From: an uncultured Collinsella sp.
GTDB taxonomy: Bacteria > Actinomycetota > Coriobacteriia > Coriobacteriales > Coriobacteriaceae
NCBI GenBank assembly: GCA_902490325.1
Contig: CABUDJ010000020.1
Span: 1 to 29,110, forward strand
Length of the DNA: 29,110 nucleotides
Direction of reading: 5' to 3'
The notes below the pieces were generated by a model. It was given only the letters and a program-made list of their open reading frames with translations, ran no database searches and was not told the origin of the DNA. Numbering within the stretch: position 1 is the stretch's first letter; every line of letters begins with the position of its first letter. The position numbers and the translations under genes are program-made. Shown one piece after another: positions 22,054-29,091 of this stretch.

Positions 22054-22914
22054 ATGACAACTTCGCCTTTGGCAAACCCCACGGCCACCAGGGAGCTGCT
22101 AGAGGAGTTTGGCCTTGCGACCAAGCATCGCCTGGGCCAGAACTTTCTAATCGACAATCATGTGATCGAGCGTATCTGCGAGCTTGCCGAGCTTGCAGGT
22201 GACGAGCGCGTACTCGAGGTGGGTCCGGGTTGCGGTACGTTGACACTTGCGTTGCTGCAGGAGGCGGCGTGCGTTACGTCCATTGAGGCCGATCCTGAGC
22301 TCGAACCGGTGCTCGACGCCCACGCCGCCGACTATGCCAACTTCCGCTTTATCATGGGCGACGCGCTTAAGGTGGGCCCGGAGCAGATTGAGCAGGCTGC
22401 CGGCGGCGAGCCCACGGTATTTGTCGCGAACTTGCCCTATAACGTGGCGGCGACGATCATCCTGCAGTTCTTCCAGACGATGCCGGCGCTCAAGCGTGCC
22501 GTCGTCATGGTGCAAAAGGAGGTTGCCGATCGCATTGCCGCAGTGCCGGGCAACAAGACCTATGGCGGCTATACGGCAAAGCTCGGCCTGTATGCGCAGG
22601 TGACGGGTCGTTTTGAGGTACCGCCGCGTTGCTTTATGCCGGCGCCGCACGTGGATTCGGCCGTCGTGCGTATCGACCGTGTTGACGGCGTGGTGCCCGA
22701 GGGGCTCGATCGCGAATTTGTGGCCCGCGTGATTGATGCTGCATTTGCTCAGCGTCGCAAGACCATCCGCAATTCCATGAGCGCCAACGGCTTTGCCAAG
22801 GACGTGCTCGATGCTGCCTTTGAGGCTTGCGGTATTGCACCCACCACGCGCGCCGAGACGCTTGATGTTGCTGACTTTGTCCGTCTGGCCCAGGAGCTAA
22901 TCCATGATGCCTAA
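22054..22914 (+). CDS. rsmA: 16S rRNA (adenine-1518/1519-N6)-dimethyltransferase
   Basis: RsmA (KsgA) dimethylates two adenines in helix 45 of 16S rRNA and checks 30S assembly. The 286 residues show L-G-Q-N-F-L-I-D, V-L-E-V-G-P-G-C-G-T-L-T (SAM site) and the catalytic N-L-P-Y-N-V-A. F-M-P-A-P-H-V-D-S-A and R-R-K-T-I-R-N follow. Shine-Dalgarno AAGGAGG is upstream of ATG 22054. The end overlaps tatD by 11 bases. The rsmI-metG-rsmA-tatD order is a common arrangement. Confidence 0.96.
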   Translation: MTTSPLANPTATRELLEEFGLATKHRLGQNFLIDNHVIERICELAELAGDERVLEVGPGCGTLTLALLQEAACVTSIEADPELEPVLDAHAADYANFRFIMGDALKVGPEQIEQAAGGEPTVFVANLPYNVAATIILQFFQTMPALKRAVVMVQKEVADRIAAVPGNKTYGGYTAKLGLYAQVTGRFEVPPRCFMPAPHVDSAVVRIDRVDGVVPEGLDREFVARVIDAAFAQRRKTIRNSMSANGFAKDVLDAAFEACGIAPTTRAETLDVADFVRLAQELIHDA

Positions 22915-23821
22915 TGCCGAACGTGTGACGTTTACCAAGAAAAAGAAGACGGTTGCTTGTCCCGTGCCCTTGGCACCGCTTGCCGACACGCATGCGCATC
23001 TGCTTTCGTTCTGGGGCAAGGATGTGCCTGAGACGCTCGTGCGTGCCAAGGTGGCGGGCGTCGACCTGTTGGTGACGATGTTCGACCCCATCGCAGACAA
23101 ACGCAGCGTGACGGACTATAGCGACTGGCTGACGCGCGAGATTCTGCCGATGCAGGATATCCCGCAGATCAAGTATCTTGCCGGCGTGCATCCGTATGGC
23201 GCGCCGGACTATACCGACGACGTCCATGCACAGGTCGTTGCCGCACTTGATGACCCCTTATGCGCCGGTATTGGCGAAATCGGCCTGGACTACCACATGG
23301 ACTATGACGACGACATCGCGCCGGCACCCCATAACGTGCAGATTGACTGCATGGCGCGCCAGCTCGAGCTTGCCGTGTGCCGTAACGTGCCGGTGGAGCT
23401 GCATCTGCGTCACGAGGACACGGACCAGGAGCGTACCTCGCACGTGGACGCCTACAACGTGCTTCGTGAGGTGGGCGTGCCCCAGGCCGGTTGTGTGCTG
23501 CACTGCTTTGGCGAGGACCGCGCCACGATGGAGCGCTTTGTGGAGCTGGGCTGCTATATCGCCTATGGTGGTGCGGCCACCTTTAAGCGCAACGACGACG
23601 TGCGCGAGGCATTTGCGGCAACCCCACTCGATCGAATTTTGTTCGAGACGGATTGCCCGTATATGGCTCCGGAGCCCATCCGCGGTCTTGAGTGCGAGCC
23701 GGCAATGATTTCTATCACGGCAAACACGCTGGTCAACGACCGTGTCGATCGTACCGGCGAGGATGCTGAGGCAATCGCGCGAGCAGCTTGGGAAAATGCC
23801 TGCAAACTTTTTCAAAAATAG
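22904..23821 (+). CDS. TatD-family metal-dependent deoxyribonuclease
   Basis: A TIM-barrel hydrolase of the TatD family. The 305 residues start with a Lys-rich tail, then D-T-H-A-H (28-32, metal ligands). G-I-G-E-I-G-L-D-Y-H, V-E-L-H-L-R, V-L-H-C-F-G-E and F-E-T-D-C-P-Y-M follow. All expected His, Glu and Asp ligands are present. The usual role is 3'-5' exonuclease activity on damaged DNA or RNA. ATG 22904 has AGGAG 7 bases upstream inside rsmA, so it is translated from the same message. Confidence 0.9.
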   Translation: MMPNAERVTFTKKKKTVACPVPLAPLADTHAHLLSFWGKDVPETLVRAKVAGVDLLVTMFDPIADKRSVTDYSDWLTREILPMQDIPQIKYLAGVHPYGAPDYTDDVHAQVVAALDDPLCAGIGEIGLDYHMDYDDDIAPAPHNVQIDCMARQLELAVCRNVPVELHLRHEDTDQERTSHVDAYNVLREVGVPQAGCVLHCFGEDRATMERFVELGCYIAYGGAATFKRNDDVREAFAATPLDRILFETDCPYMAPEPIRGLECEPAMISITANTLVNDRVDRTGEDAEAIARAAWENACKLFQK

Positions 23822-23824
23822 TTC

Positions 23825-23853
23825 TTGCGTTCGCGATGGCGCTCCGTTATTCT
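23825..23853 (+). promoter_or_regulatory. Promoter of tRNA-Leu
   Basis: TTGCGT (23825-23830) and TATTCT (23848-23853) are spaced by 17 bases, placing the start of transcription just before the tRNA. Confidence 0.75.
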
Positions 23854-23864
23854 AATTCCTGCAC

Positions 23865-23951
23865 GCGGGCGTGGCGGAATTGGCAGACGCGTACGGTTCA
23901 GGTCCGTATGGGGGCAACCCCATGAAGGTTCAAGTCCTTTCGCCCGCACCA
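23865..23951 (+). tRNA. tRNA-Leu (CAG)
   Basis: A complete class II tRNA: acceptor GCGGGCG/CGCCCGC, anticodon stem TACGG/CCGTA with loop TTCAGGT (anticodon CAG), a long variable arm (GGGGG-CAA-CCCC region), T-loop GGTTCAAGTCC and an encoded CCA at 23949-23951. Confidence 0.97.
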
Positions 23952-23993
23952 TTGATTGAAAGAGCTCCCAGCAATGGGAGCTTTTTTGTTATG
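23934..23993 (+). repeat. 60-bp direct repeat, copy 1 (tRNA-Leu 3' end plus terminator)
   Basis: This segment covers the last 18 bases of tRNA-Leu and its terminator. It recurs at 24149-24208 with one mismatch. Confidence 0.95.
23963..23987 (+). terminator. Terminator of tRNA-Leu
   Basis: Stem AGCTCCCA/TGGGAGCT with loop GCAA and a T-run. Confidence 0.93.
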
Positions 23994-24148
23994 GGCCCAT
24001 CACAGGGACTTGAACCTGTGAAGGAGCGAGCGTAAAGAAAACGCGGAGCGTTTTTAGCGAGCTGGCGAGGGCGCCGGCAGGCGGAAGGGCGGCGATGCCC
24101 CCATACGGACCTGAAGCCGGTGTGGATCCGCGAAGCGGATACGCGGAC
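23994..24148 (-). pseudogene. Inverted, broken tRNA-Leu fragments with hairpin insert
   Basis: Read on the minus strand, 24096-24115 is an exact 20-base copy of the tRNA-Leu anticodon arm (23897-23916), and 24006-24017 is an exact 12-base copy of its T-arm (23926-23937). They are in tRNA order but separated by about 78 bases of a hairpin repeat where the variable arm should be. No matching 5' half of the tRNA is seen. The block lies between two direct copies of the tRNA 3' end, as after an integration, inversion or decay event. Confidence 0.6.
24024..24083. repeat. tRNA-flanking hairpin repeat, copy A
   Basis: Shares most of its 60 bases with 29032-29091, including AAGAAAACGCGGAGCGTTTT and GCGCCGGCAGGCGG. 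The core folds as AAAACGC-GGA-GCGTTTT. The outer arms flanking the core pair fully in copy B and partly here. It follows an inverted T-arm-like sequence. Confidence 0.75.
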
Positions 24149-24208
24149 GTCCTTTCGCCCGCACCATTGAATGAAAGAGCTCCCAGCAATGGGAGCTTTT
24201 TTGTTATG
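24149..24208 (+). repeat. 60-bp direct repeat, copy 2, with duplicated terminator
   Basis: Nearly identical (59/60) to 23934-23993. It carries the last bases of a tRNA-Leu including CCA, and a second terminator hairpin (24178-24185 with 24190-24197, then T-run). No tRNA body precedes it. Confidence 0.95.
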
Positions 24209-24265
24209 CACGATCTCCTTGGACGGGTATCCTAATGCCAACGTGTGCCTATCAGAGGAGAGACC

Positions 24266-25204
24266 ATGCTGTTTTCCGGTATCATCGCCGCCCTTACCAG
24301 CCTTTTGATCCCCATCATCATTCTGTTGCTGCTGCTTCCCAGCGCCTGCTATGTCGTTGAACAGCAGCATGCTGTGATCATCGAACGCTTAGGCAAGTTC
24401 AACCGCATCGTCAACGCGGGCTTCCACATGAAGGTACCCGTGATCGACCGCAAGGCCGCTACGGTGAGCCTGCGAACCATGAAAAACGGTTTTGGTATCG
24501 ACGTTAAGACCCAGGACAACGTGACCATCGGCCTTGAGGTCTCTGCTCAGTACCACGTGAGCTATGACATGGGCGCCGGCCCGGCAGATTCGGGCATCTA
24601 CAAGAGCTACTATATGCTGCAGGAGCCCGTCGACCAGATGCGTGACTTCATCACCGACGCCCTGCGCTCTTCGATTCCCGTCTACACACTCGATGAGGTC
24701 TTTGCCAAGAAGGACGACATCGCCAAGGATGTCAACGCTACCGTTTCCGAGCAGATGGCCGCCTACGGCTTCACCCTCGTGTCGACGCTCATCACCAAGA
24801 TTGCACTGCCGACCGAGGTCGAGAACTCCATGAACGACATCAACGCCGCCCAGCGCAAGCGCGCTGCGGCACAGGAGCTCGCTGAGGCCGACCGCATCAA
24901 GCGCGTCACCGAGGCGACCGCCGAGGCTGAGGCAATGGAAAAGGCGGGCGAAGGCATCGCCAACCAGCGCAAGGCCATCGCGCTGGGCATCAAGGATTCG
25001 CTCGAGATTATCCAGGAGACGGGCGTCGGTAACGACGAGGCCAACCAGCTGTTTATGTTTACGCAGTGGTCCGAGATGATGACGGAGTTTGCACGTACGG
25101 GCAAAAACTCGACGGTCGTGCTGCCGAGCGACTTTTCGCAGTCGGCCTCGATGTTCGAGCAGATGCTGGCCGCCGGCAAAGTTCAAAACGATTCGAAGGA
25201 GTAG
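24266..25204 (+). CDS. SPFH/stomatin-like membrane protein
   Basis: A 312-residue protein with one N-terminal transmembrane helix (about residues 4-28). An SPFH (band 7) domain follows (H-A-V-I-I-E-R-L-G-K-F-N-R, about 30-220), then an Ala/Glu-rich coiled coil (A-A-A-Q-E-L-A-E-A-D, A-E-A-E-A-M-E-K). SPFH proteins form ring-like scaffolds in the membrane and often control proteases or membrane domains; the partner here is unknown. ATG 24266 has GAGGAGAG upstream, and seven extra upstream codons are less likely. rlmH follows after 6 bases. Confidence 0.88.
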   Translation: MLFSGIIAALTSLLIPIIILLLLLPSACYVVEQQHAVIIERLGKFNRIVNAGFHMKVPVIDRKAATVSLRTMKNGFGIDVKTQDNVTIGLEVSAQYHVSYDMGAGPADSGIYKSYYMLQEPVDQMRDFITDALRSSIPVYTLDEVFAKKDDIAKDVNATVSEQMAAYGFTLVSTLITKIALPTEVENSMNDINAAQRKRAAAQELAEADRIKRVTEATAEAEAMEKAGEGIANQRKAIALGIKDSLEIIQETGVGNDEANQLFMFTQWSEMMTEFARTGKNSTVVLPSDFSQSASMFEQMLAAGKVQNDSKE

Positions 25205-25210
25205 GCGCGC

Positions 25211-25681
25211 GTGAAATACACCGTCGTTTGTGTTGGTAAGCTCAAGGAGCGCTTTTGGAAGGACGCGTGCGCTGAGTACACCAAGCGCCTGGGTGCCTAT
25301 GCCAAGGTTGATATCCGCGAGGTGGCCGATATCGACCTGGCTAAGGCGGGCGGCGTGGATGCTGCGCGTGACAAGGAGGGGGCGGCGATTCTTGCTGCCT
25401 TGCCGTCTCGAGCGCATGTGATCTTGCTGGCCATTGAGGGCAAGGAGCGTTCGAGTGAGGAGCTCTCGGCGAGGCTCGACGATCTTATGCTGCGAGGCAG
25501 TAGCGACATTGCCTTTGTAATCGGCGGTTCGGACGGCGTGAGTGATGAGGTGCGCGCCCGCGCCGACGAGATGCTCAGCTTTGGACGCATTACCTTGCCG
25601 CATAACCTGGCGCGTGTGGTGCTGCTAGAGCAGATTTACCGTGCCTGCAAGATCAGTCGTGGCGAGCCGTATCACAAATAG
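25211..25681 (+). CDS. rlmH: 23S rRNA (pseudouridine-1915-N3)-methyltransferase RlmH
   Basis: RlmH methylates pseudouridine 1915 in helix 69 of 23S rRNA on the assembled ribosome. At 156 residues it has the usual length. It starts M-K-Y-T-V-V-C-V-G-K-L-K-E and includes V-I-L-L-A-I-E-G-K, F-V-I-G-G-S-D-G-V (SPOUT knot, SAM site) and L-P-H-N-L-A-R-V-V-L-L-E-Q-I-Y-R-A. It ends R-G-E-P-Y-H-K, as expected. The start codon is GTG with AAGGAG at the end of the SPFH gene. Confidence 0.96.
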   Translation: MKYTVVCVGKLKERFWKDACAEYTKRLGAYAKVDIREVADIDLAKAGGVDAARDKEGAAILAALPSRAHVILLAIEGKERSSEELSARLDDLMLRGSSDIAFVIGGSDGVSDEVRARADEMLSFGRITLPHNLARVVLLEQIYRACKISRGEPYHK

Positions 25682-25754
25682 GTCGGCAATACGAAACAAT
25701 GGCGTGGGACAATACCTTTCGTTTTGAGGAATGTGTCTGAAAGGACTATGAGAT

Positions 25755-26525
25755 ATGAAGATTGGATTTGTCGGTTTTGGCAATATGGCGAGCGCTATGG
25801 CCGATGGCTGGATCGCTGCCGGTGTAGCTGCGAGCGACATGTGCGCTTGCGCGGGTCGCTACGACGCACTGGTTGAGCGCTGCGAGGCGCGCGGCATGGC
25901 CGCTTGCCACGATGCCGCCGAGGTTGTCTCCGCATCCGATATCGTGGTCGCTGCGGTCAAGCCGTACATGATCGAGAAGGTATTCGCCCCGCTCAAGGAT
26001 GCTCTTGCCAAAAAGGTCGTTCTGTCGGTTGCCTGGACCTGGGACAGTGCCAAGTGGGAGCAGGTCCTGCCGGGCGTCGCGCATATCTCGACGGTGCCCA
26101 ACACACCGGTTTCGGTGGGCGAGGGCGTCATCGCTTGCGAGAAGGCGGGCCTCGATCGCCATGGCGACGAATGCCGGGTGCTTGATCTGCTTGGCAAGCT
26201 CGGTGCGGTGGTTGAGCTCGATACGAGCCTGCTGTTTGTGGGCGGCACGGTGGGTGGTTGCGCTCCGGCATTCGTCGCCATGGCGATCGAGGCCCTGAGC
26301 GATGCGGCGGTCAAGCACGGTATCCCGCGCGCCGATGCCTATCGCATTGTGAGCCAGATGGTGCTGGGTACGGCAAAGCTGCAGCTCGCAACCGGTCAGC
26401 ATCCCGCAGCGATGAAGGATGCCGTGTGCTCGCCCGGCGGTGCCACCATCAAGGGCGTCGTCGCGCTCGAGGACGCCGGCATGCGCAGCGCCCTGGTCAA
26501 GGCAATCGACGCAACCCTCCAGTAA
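25755..26525 (+). CDS. proC: Pyrroline-5-carboxylate reductase
   Basis: Reduces pyrroline-5-carboxylate to proline with NAD(P)H, the last step of proline synthesis. The 256 residues show G-F-V-G-F-G-N-M (nucleotide fold), V-V-A-A-V-K-P, S-T-V-P-N-T-P and G-G-C-A-P-A-F-V. H-P-A-A-M-K-D-A-V-C-S-P-G-G-A-T-I is the family signature. Shine-Dalgarno AAAGGA lies upstream. It is slightly shorter than the typical 265-270 residues. The 73-base gap after rlmH shows no terminator, so read-through from rlmH is possible. Confidence 0.95.
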   Translation: MKIGFVGFGNMASAMADGWIAAGVAASDMCACAGRYDALVERCEARGMAACHDAAEVVSASDIVVAAVKPYMIEKVFAPLKDALAKKVVLSVAWTWDSAKWEQVLPGVAHISTVPNTPVSVGEGVIACEKAGLDRHGDECRVLDLLGKLGAVVELDTSLLFVGGTVGGCAPAFVAMAIEALSDAAVKHGIPRADAYRIVSQMVLGTAKLQLATGQHPAAMKDAVCSPGGATIKGVVALEDAGMRSALVKAIDATLQ

Positions 26526-26684
26526 AACCTGCTATTTAGGGACAGGTTTATGTTGGCAGGTTTTTCCTGCTGTTTTGTCCTTTTAGCGAAAAGCGCCCCG
26601 CAACTGGTTCAATTCCAGTTGCGGGGCGCTTGCGTTTGCCCAGATAAAACCGACCAAAATAAACCTGTCCCTAAATGGCAGGTT
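26526..26684. mobile_element. MITE-like palindromic element with terminator core
   Basis: The ends are 25-bp inverted repeats (26526-26550 and 26660-26684, one mismatch) containing TTTAGGGACAGGTTTA. The middle holds a 17-bp perfect stem (26591-26607 with 26615-26631) with the 7-base loop TTCAATT, which looks like a tRNA T-arm. The whole 159 bases can form one nested hairpin. It sits between the convergent ends of proC and a small minus-strand gene, overlaps the latter's stop, and probably acts as a two-way terminator. No transposase is present, and no target-site duplication was clear. Confidence 0.6.
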
Positions 26685-26856
26685 AGTCCCAGAAGCTGTT
26701 TTCTTCGTCCTCGGACTTGGGGCCGCGGTCGACATACATCTTATGGGTGCGCTTCTCCATTACAAAGGCAAGAATCGCAAACAGCAGGATGCCGCCGGCG
26801 AAAAGGATGGCAAAACCGGTGCGGGTGCCAAACAAAAAGGAAAAAACTGCGTCCAT
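26683..26856 (-). CDS. Small membrane protein, 57 residues
   Basis: On the minus strand, ATG at 26856 opens a 57-codon frame. It begins M-D-A-V-F-S-F-L-F-G-T-R-T-G, followed by one transmembrane helix (F-A-I-L-F-A-G-G-I-L-L-F-A-I-L-A-F-V) and a charged tail with M-E-K-R-T-H-K-M-Y-V and an acidic end. A Shine-Dalgarno (AGAAGG) lies about 7 bases upstream, and a divergent promoter shared with serS precedes it. I do not recognise the family. Its stop codon overlaps the end of the palindromic element. Confidence 0.72.
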   Translation of the reverse strand: MDAVFSFLFGTRTGFAILFAGGILLFAILAFVMEKRTHKMYVDRGPKSEDEENSFWD

Positions 26857-26880
26857 TGGGTGCCTTCTTGCGTAGTTGAG

Positions 26881-26939
26881 TTGGGTCGTAAACGCTCATA
26901 AGTATATACTTGCCCATACATGTACAAGGTTGCAACCTA
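26881..26939. promoter_or_regulatory. Overlapping divergent promoters of serS and the small membrane gene
   Basis: The palindrome AAGTATATACTT (26900-26911) supplies TATACT on both strands. For serS, TTGGGT (26881-26886) lies 18 bases before TATACT (26905-26910). On the minus strand a TTGTAC lies about 15 bases before its own TATACT. AGGTTGCAACCT (26928-26939) is another perfect palindrome and a possible operator. Confidence 0.5.
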
Positions 26940-26967
26940 AATGGAATGTATATCGCCGGAGGATCTA

Positions 26968-28251
26968 ATGCTTGATATCAAGTTTGTTCGCGAGAACCCC
27001 GATGCCATCGATGTCGCCATGGCTAACCGCCAGACGTCTTGGGATCGCGAGAAGTTCTTTGAGCTCGACGACGAGCGTCGTGCCGTCATCACCGAGGTCG
27101 AGGAGCTCCAGGCCACGCGCAACGCCGAGTCCAAGAAGATCGGCGCCCTGATGAAGGAGGGCAAGAAGGACGAGGCCGAGGCCGCCAAGGAGGCCGTGCG
27201 CGCCGTCAACGAGAAGATTGACGGTCTGGCCGAGCGCCGCACTGCTCTCGAGCAGGAGCAGTACGACTTTATGGCTCACCTGCCCAACATCCCTTGCGAG
27301 GCCACGCCGTACGGCAAGGACGAGGACGAGAACATCGAGCGCCGTCGTTGGGGCACCCCGCGCGAGTTCGACTTCGACTTTAAGCCGCACTGGGATCTGG
27401 GCACCGACCTCGACATCCTCGACTTCGAGCGCGGCAACAAGCTCTCCGGCAGCCGCTTCACCGTTCTCGGTGGCGCCGGCGCCCGCCTGGAGCGCGCCCT
27501 TATCAACTTCTTCCTGGACACGCACACGAGCCGTGGCTTCAAGGAGTGGTGGCCGCCTATCGTCGTCAAGCGTCAGACCATGTTCGGTACGGGCCAGCTG
27601 CCCAAGTTCGAGGACGACGCCTATCACGTCTCGGGCGACAACTTCCTGATCCCCACCGCCGAGGTCGTGCTCACCAACCTGCACGCCGGCGAGGTTCTCG
27701 ACGCCGACACCCTGCCGCGCCGCTACACCGCCTTCACCCCCTGCTTCCGCGAGGAGGCCGGTTCCGCCGGCCGTGACACCCGCGGCATCATCCGTCAGCA
27801 CGAGTTCGACAAGGTCGAGATGGTCAAGTTTGCCAAGCCGGAGGAGTCCGACGAGGAGCTCGAGAGCATGACCGCCGAGGCCGAGTACCTGCTGCAGCAG
27901 CTGGGTCTTCCGTATCGCGTGATTAGCCTGTGCACCGGCGACCTGGGCTTCTCCGCCCGTCAGACCTATGACGTCGAGGTCTGGCTGCCGAGCTACAACG
28001 CCTACAAGGAGATCAGCTCCTGCTCCAACTGCGGCGACTTCCAGGCTCGCCGCGCCAACATCAAGTATCGCGACCCCGAGAACTTCAAGGGTTCGCGCTA
28101 CCTGCACACCCTTAACGGTTCCGGCCTGCCGGCTGGCCGCACCATGGCTGCCATTCTGGAGAACTACCAGAACGCCGACGGCACCATCACGATCCCCGAG
28201 GTCCTGCGTCCCTACATGGGCGGCCTCGAGAAGATTGAGCCGGTCGCGTAA
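26968..28251 (+). CDS. serS: Seryl-tRNA synthetase
   Basis: A class II synthetase that charges tRNA-Ser. The 427 residues comprise an N-terminal tRNA-binding coiled coil (about 25-110, rich in Glu/Lys/Ala), then the catalytic core. Motif 2 is P-C-F-R-E-E-A-G-S-A-G-R-D-T-R-G. Motif 3 lies in T-L-N-G-S-G-L-P-A-G-R-T-M-A-A-I-L-E-N, where many enzymes have A-V-G-R. GGAGG lies 7 bases before ATG 26968, and the protein start M-L-D-I-K-F-V-R-E-N-P fits the family. The nine extra upstream codons from 26941 are rejected. Confidence 0.97.
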   Translation: MLDIKFVRENPDAIDVAMANRQTSWDREKFFELDDERRAVITEVEELQATRNAESKKIGALMKEGKKDEAEAAKEAVRAVNEKIDGLAERRTALEQEQYDFMAHLPNIPCEATPYGKDEDENIERRRWGTPREFDFDFKPHWDLGTDLDILDFERGNKLSGSRFTVLGGAGARLERALINFFLDTHTSRGFKEWWPPIVVKRQTMFGTGQLPKFEDDAYHVSGDNFLIPTAEVVLTNLHAGEVLDADTLPRRYTAFTPCFREEAGSAGRDTRGIIRQHEFDKVEMVKFAKPEESDEELESMTAEAEYLLQQLGLPYRVISLCTGDLGFSARQTYDVEVWLPSYNAYKEISSCSNCGDFQARRANIKYRDPENFKGSRYLHTLNGSGLPAGRTMAAILENYQNADGTITIPEVLRPYMGGLEKIEPVA

Positions 28252-28274
28252 CTTGGCTGCATAGGCGATATGCA

Positions 28275-28303
28275 AGGGCGCTCCTTCGGGGGCGCCCTAT
28301 TTC
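28275..28303 (+). terminator. Terminator of serS
   Basis: A 10-bp stem with a C(TTCG)G tetraloop (28275-28284 with 28289-28298) is followed by a short ATTTC tail. The T-run is weak. Confidence 0.75.
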
Positions 28304-28424
28304 GTGCGCAGGTCCATACCATGCCGTGCGGACAGCTCAATAGAAAACACACGAACAACTGTTCTGTATACAGCCATCTACCTGCTATGCTTTTGCTAAA
28401 TAAGAGTGAGAGAAAGGGGACGCG

Positions 28425-28802
28425 ATGGAGCTGTTTGATGATCGGGTGGTTTTGTTTGAGAGCGACGAGGGCGGGGAGTACCTGCTTGTGACGTGTGAGC
28501 CGTCTGGCATGGGTGGCCTGGTGGTTCGACAGACGAGCGAGGGGCCGTTGGCGCAATGGTGCTTTGAGGAGTCGCCGCATGTGGTCGAGACCTTTGTGGC
28601 GCACGAAGGGCTTGTGGCCCTGGAGCACTTCTATGGGGTCCGGACATCTAACCAGGTTGCTCGCATGTTGAGCATCTCGTTTGCCGATTATGATTGTGCC
28701 CAGCGGGTGAGATCGCTCCTGAGGGAACTTGATGCTAAGTTTGACGTGATCGAAAAGCCAATCGATCGTACGGGGAACGACGGTATATGCGGAGCAGCAT
28801 GA
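28425..28802 (+). CDS. Unrecognised 125-residue protein
   Basis: I do not recognise the family. The protein is acidic and apparently soluble. Beta-rich segments (V-V-L-F-E-S-D-E-G-G-E-Y-L-L-V-T-C-E-P) are followed by a helical part (C-A-Q-R-V-R-S-L-L-R-E-L-D-A-K-F-D-V-I). There is no signal peptide or transmembrane helix. AAAGGGG lies 7 bases before the ATG. It stands between the serS terminator and the tRNA-Arg promoter. Confidence 0.7.
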   Translation: MELFDDRVVLFESDEGGEYLLVTCEPSGMGGLVVRQTSEGPLAQWCFEESPHVVETFVAHEGLVALEHFYGVRTSNQVARMLSISFADYDCAQRVRSLLRELDAKFDVIEKPIDRTGNDGICGAA

Positions 28803-28838
28803 CAAAACTGCGTTCCACAAAAAAGTTTGAGATTGTGC

Positions 28839-28869
28839 TTGACTCCAATAAGCTAAAGTGGTTTTATAT
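28839..28869 (+). promoter_or_regulatory. Candidate promoter of tRNA-Arg
   Basis: TTGACT (28839-28844) is followed, after 18-19 bases, by TTTATAT (28863-28869). Transcription would begin a few bases before the tRNA at 28880. Confidence 0.6.
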
Positions 28870-28879
28870 GTCTTGCGCT

Positions 28880-28956
28880 GCGGCGTTACCTCAGCTGGAT
28901 AGAGGGTCTGACTACGAATCAGAACGTCATAGGTTCGAATCCTATACGCCGCACCA
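28880..28956 (+). tRNA. tRNA-Arg (ACG)
   Basis: Acceptor GCGGCGT/ACGCCGC, anticodon stem TCTGA/TCAGA with loop CTACGAA (anticodon ACG, read as ICG after deamination), T-arm ATAGG-TTCGAAT-CCTAT and encoded CCA. Confidence 0.97.
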
Positions 28957-28968
28957 ATTGAAATTGAA

Positions 28969-28996
28969 AGCCTCCGGCAACGGGGGCTTTTCTTTT
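28969..28996 (+). terminator. Terminator of tRNA-Arg
   Basis: An 8-bp stem (AGCCTCCG with CGGGGGCT, one G-T pair) with loop GCAA, followed by TTTTCTTTT. Confidence 0.88.
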
Positions 28997-29007
28997 ACGT
29001 AAGCACC

Positions 29008-29091
29008 GCATGGATTCGAACCTCGGTCGAGGCGCGGGCGTCAAGAAAACGCGGAGCGTTTTTAGCCCGCGGGCGAGCGCGCCGGCAGGCG
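29008..29091. repeat. tRNA-flanking hairpin repeat, copy B, with inverted T-arm-like sequence
   Basis: GGATTCGAACCT (29012-29023) is the reverse complement of the T-arm core of the upstream tRNA-Arg. The 60-base hairpin repeat follows (29032-29091). Here CGCGGGC and GCCCGCG pair fully around the inner AAAACGC-GGA-GCGTTTT hairpin. It continues toward the window edge. Confidence 0.7.
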
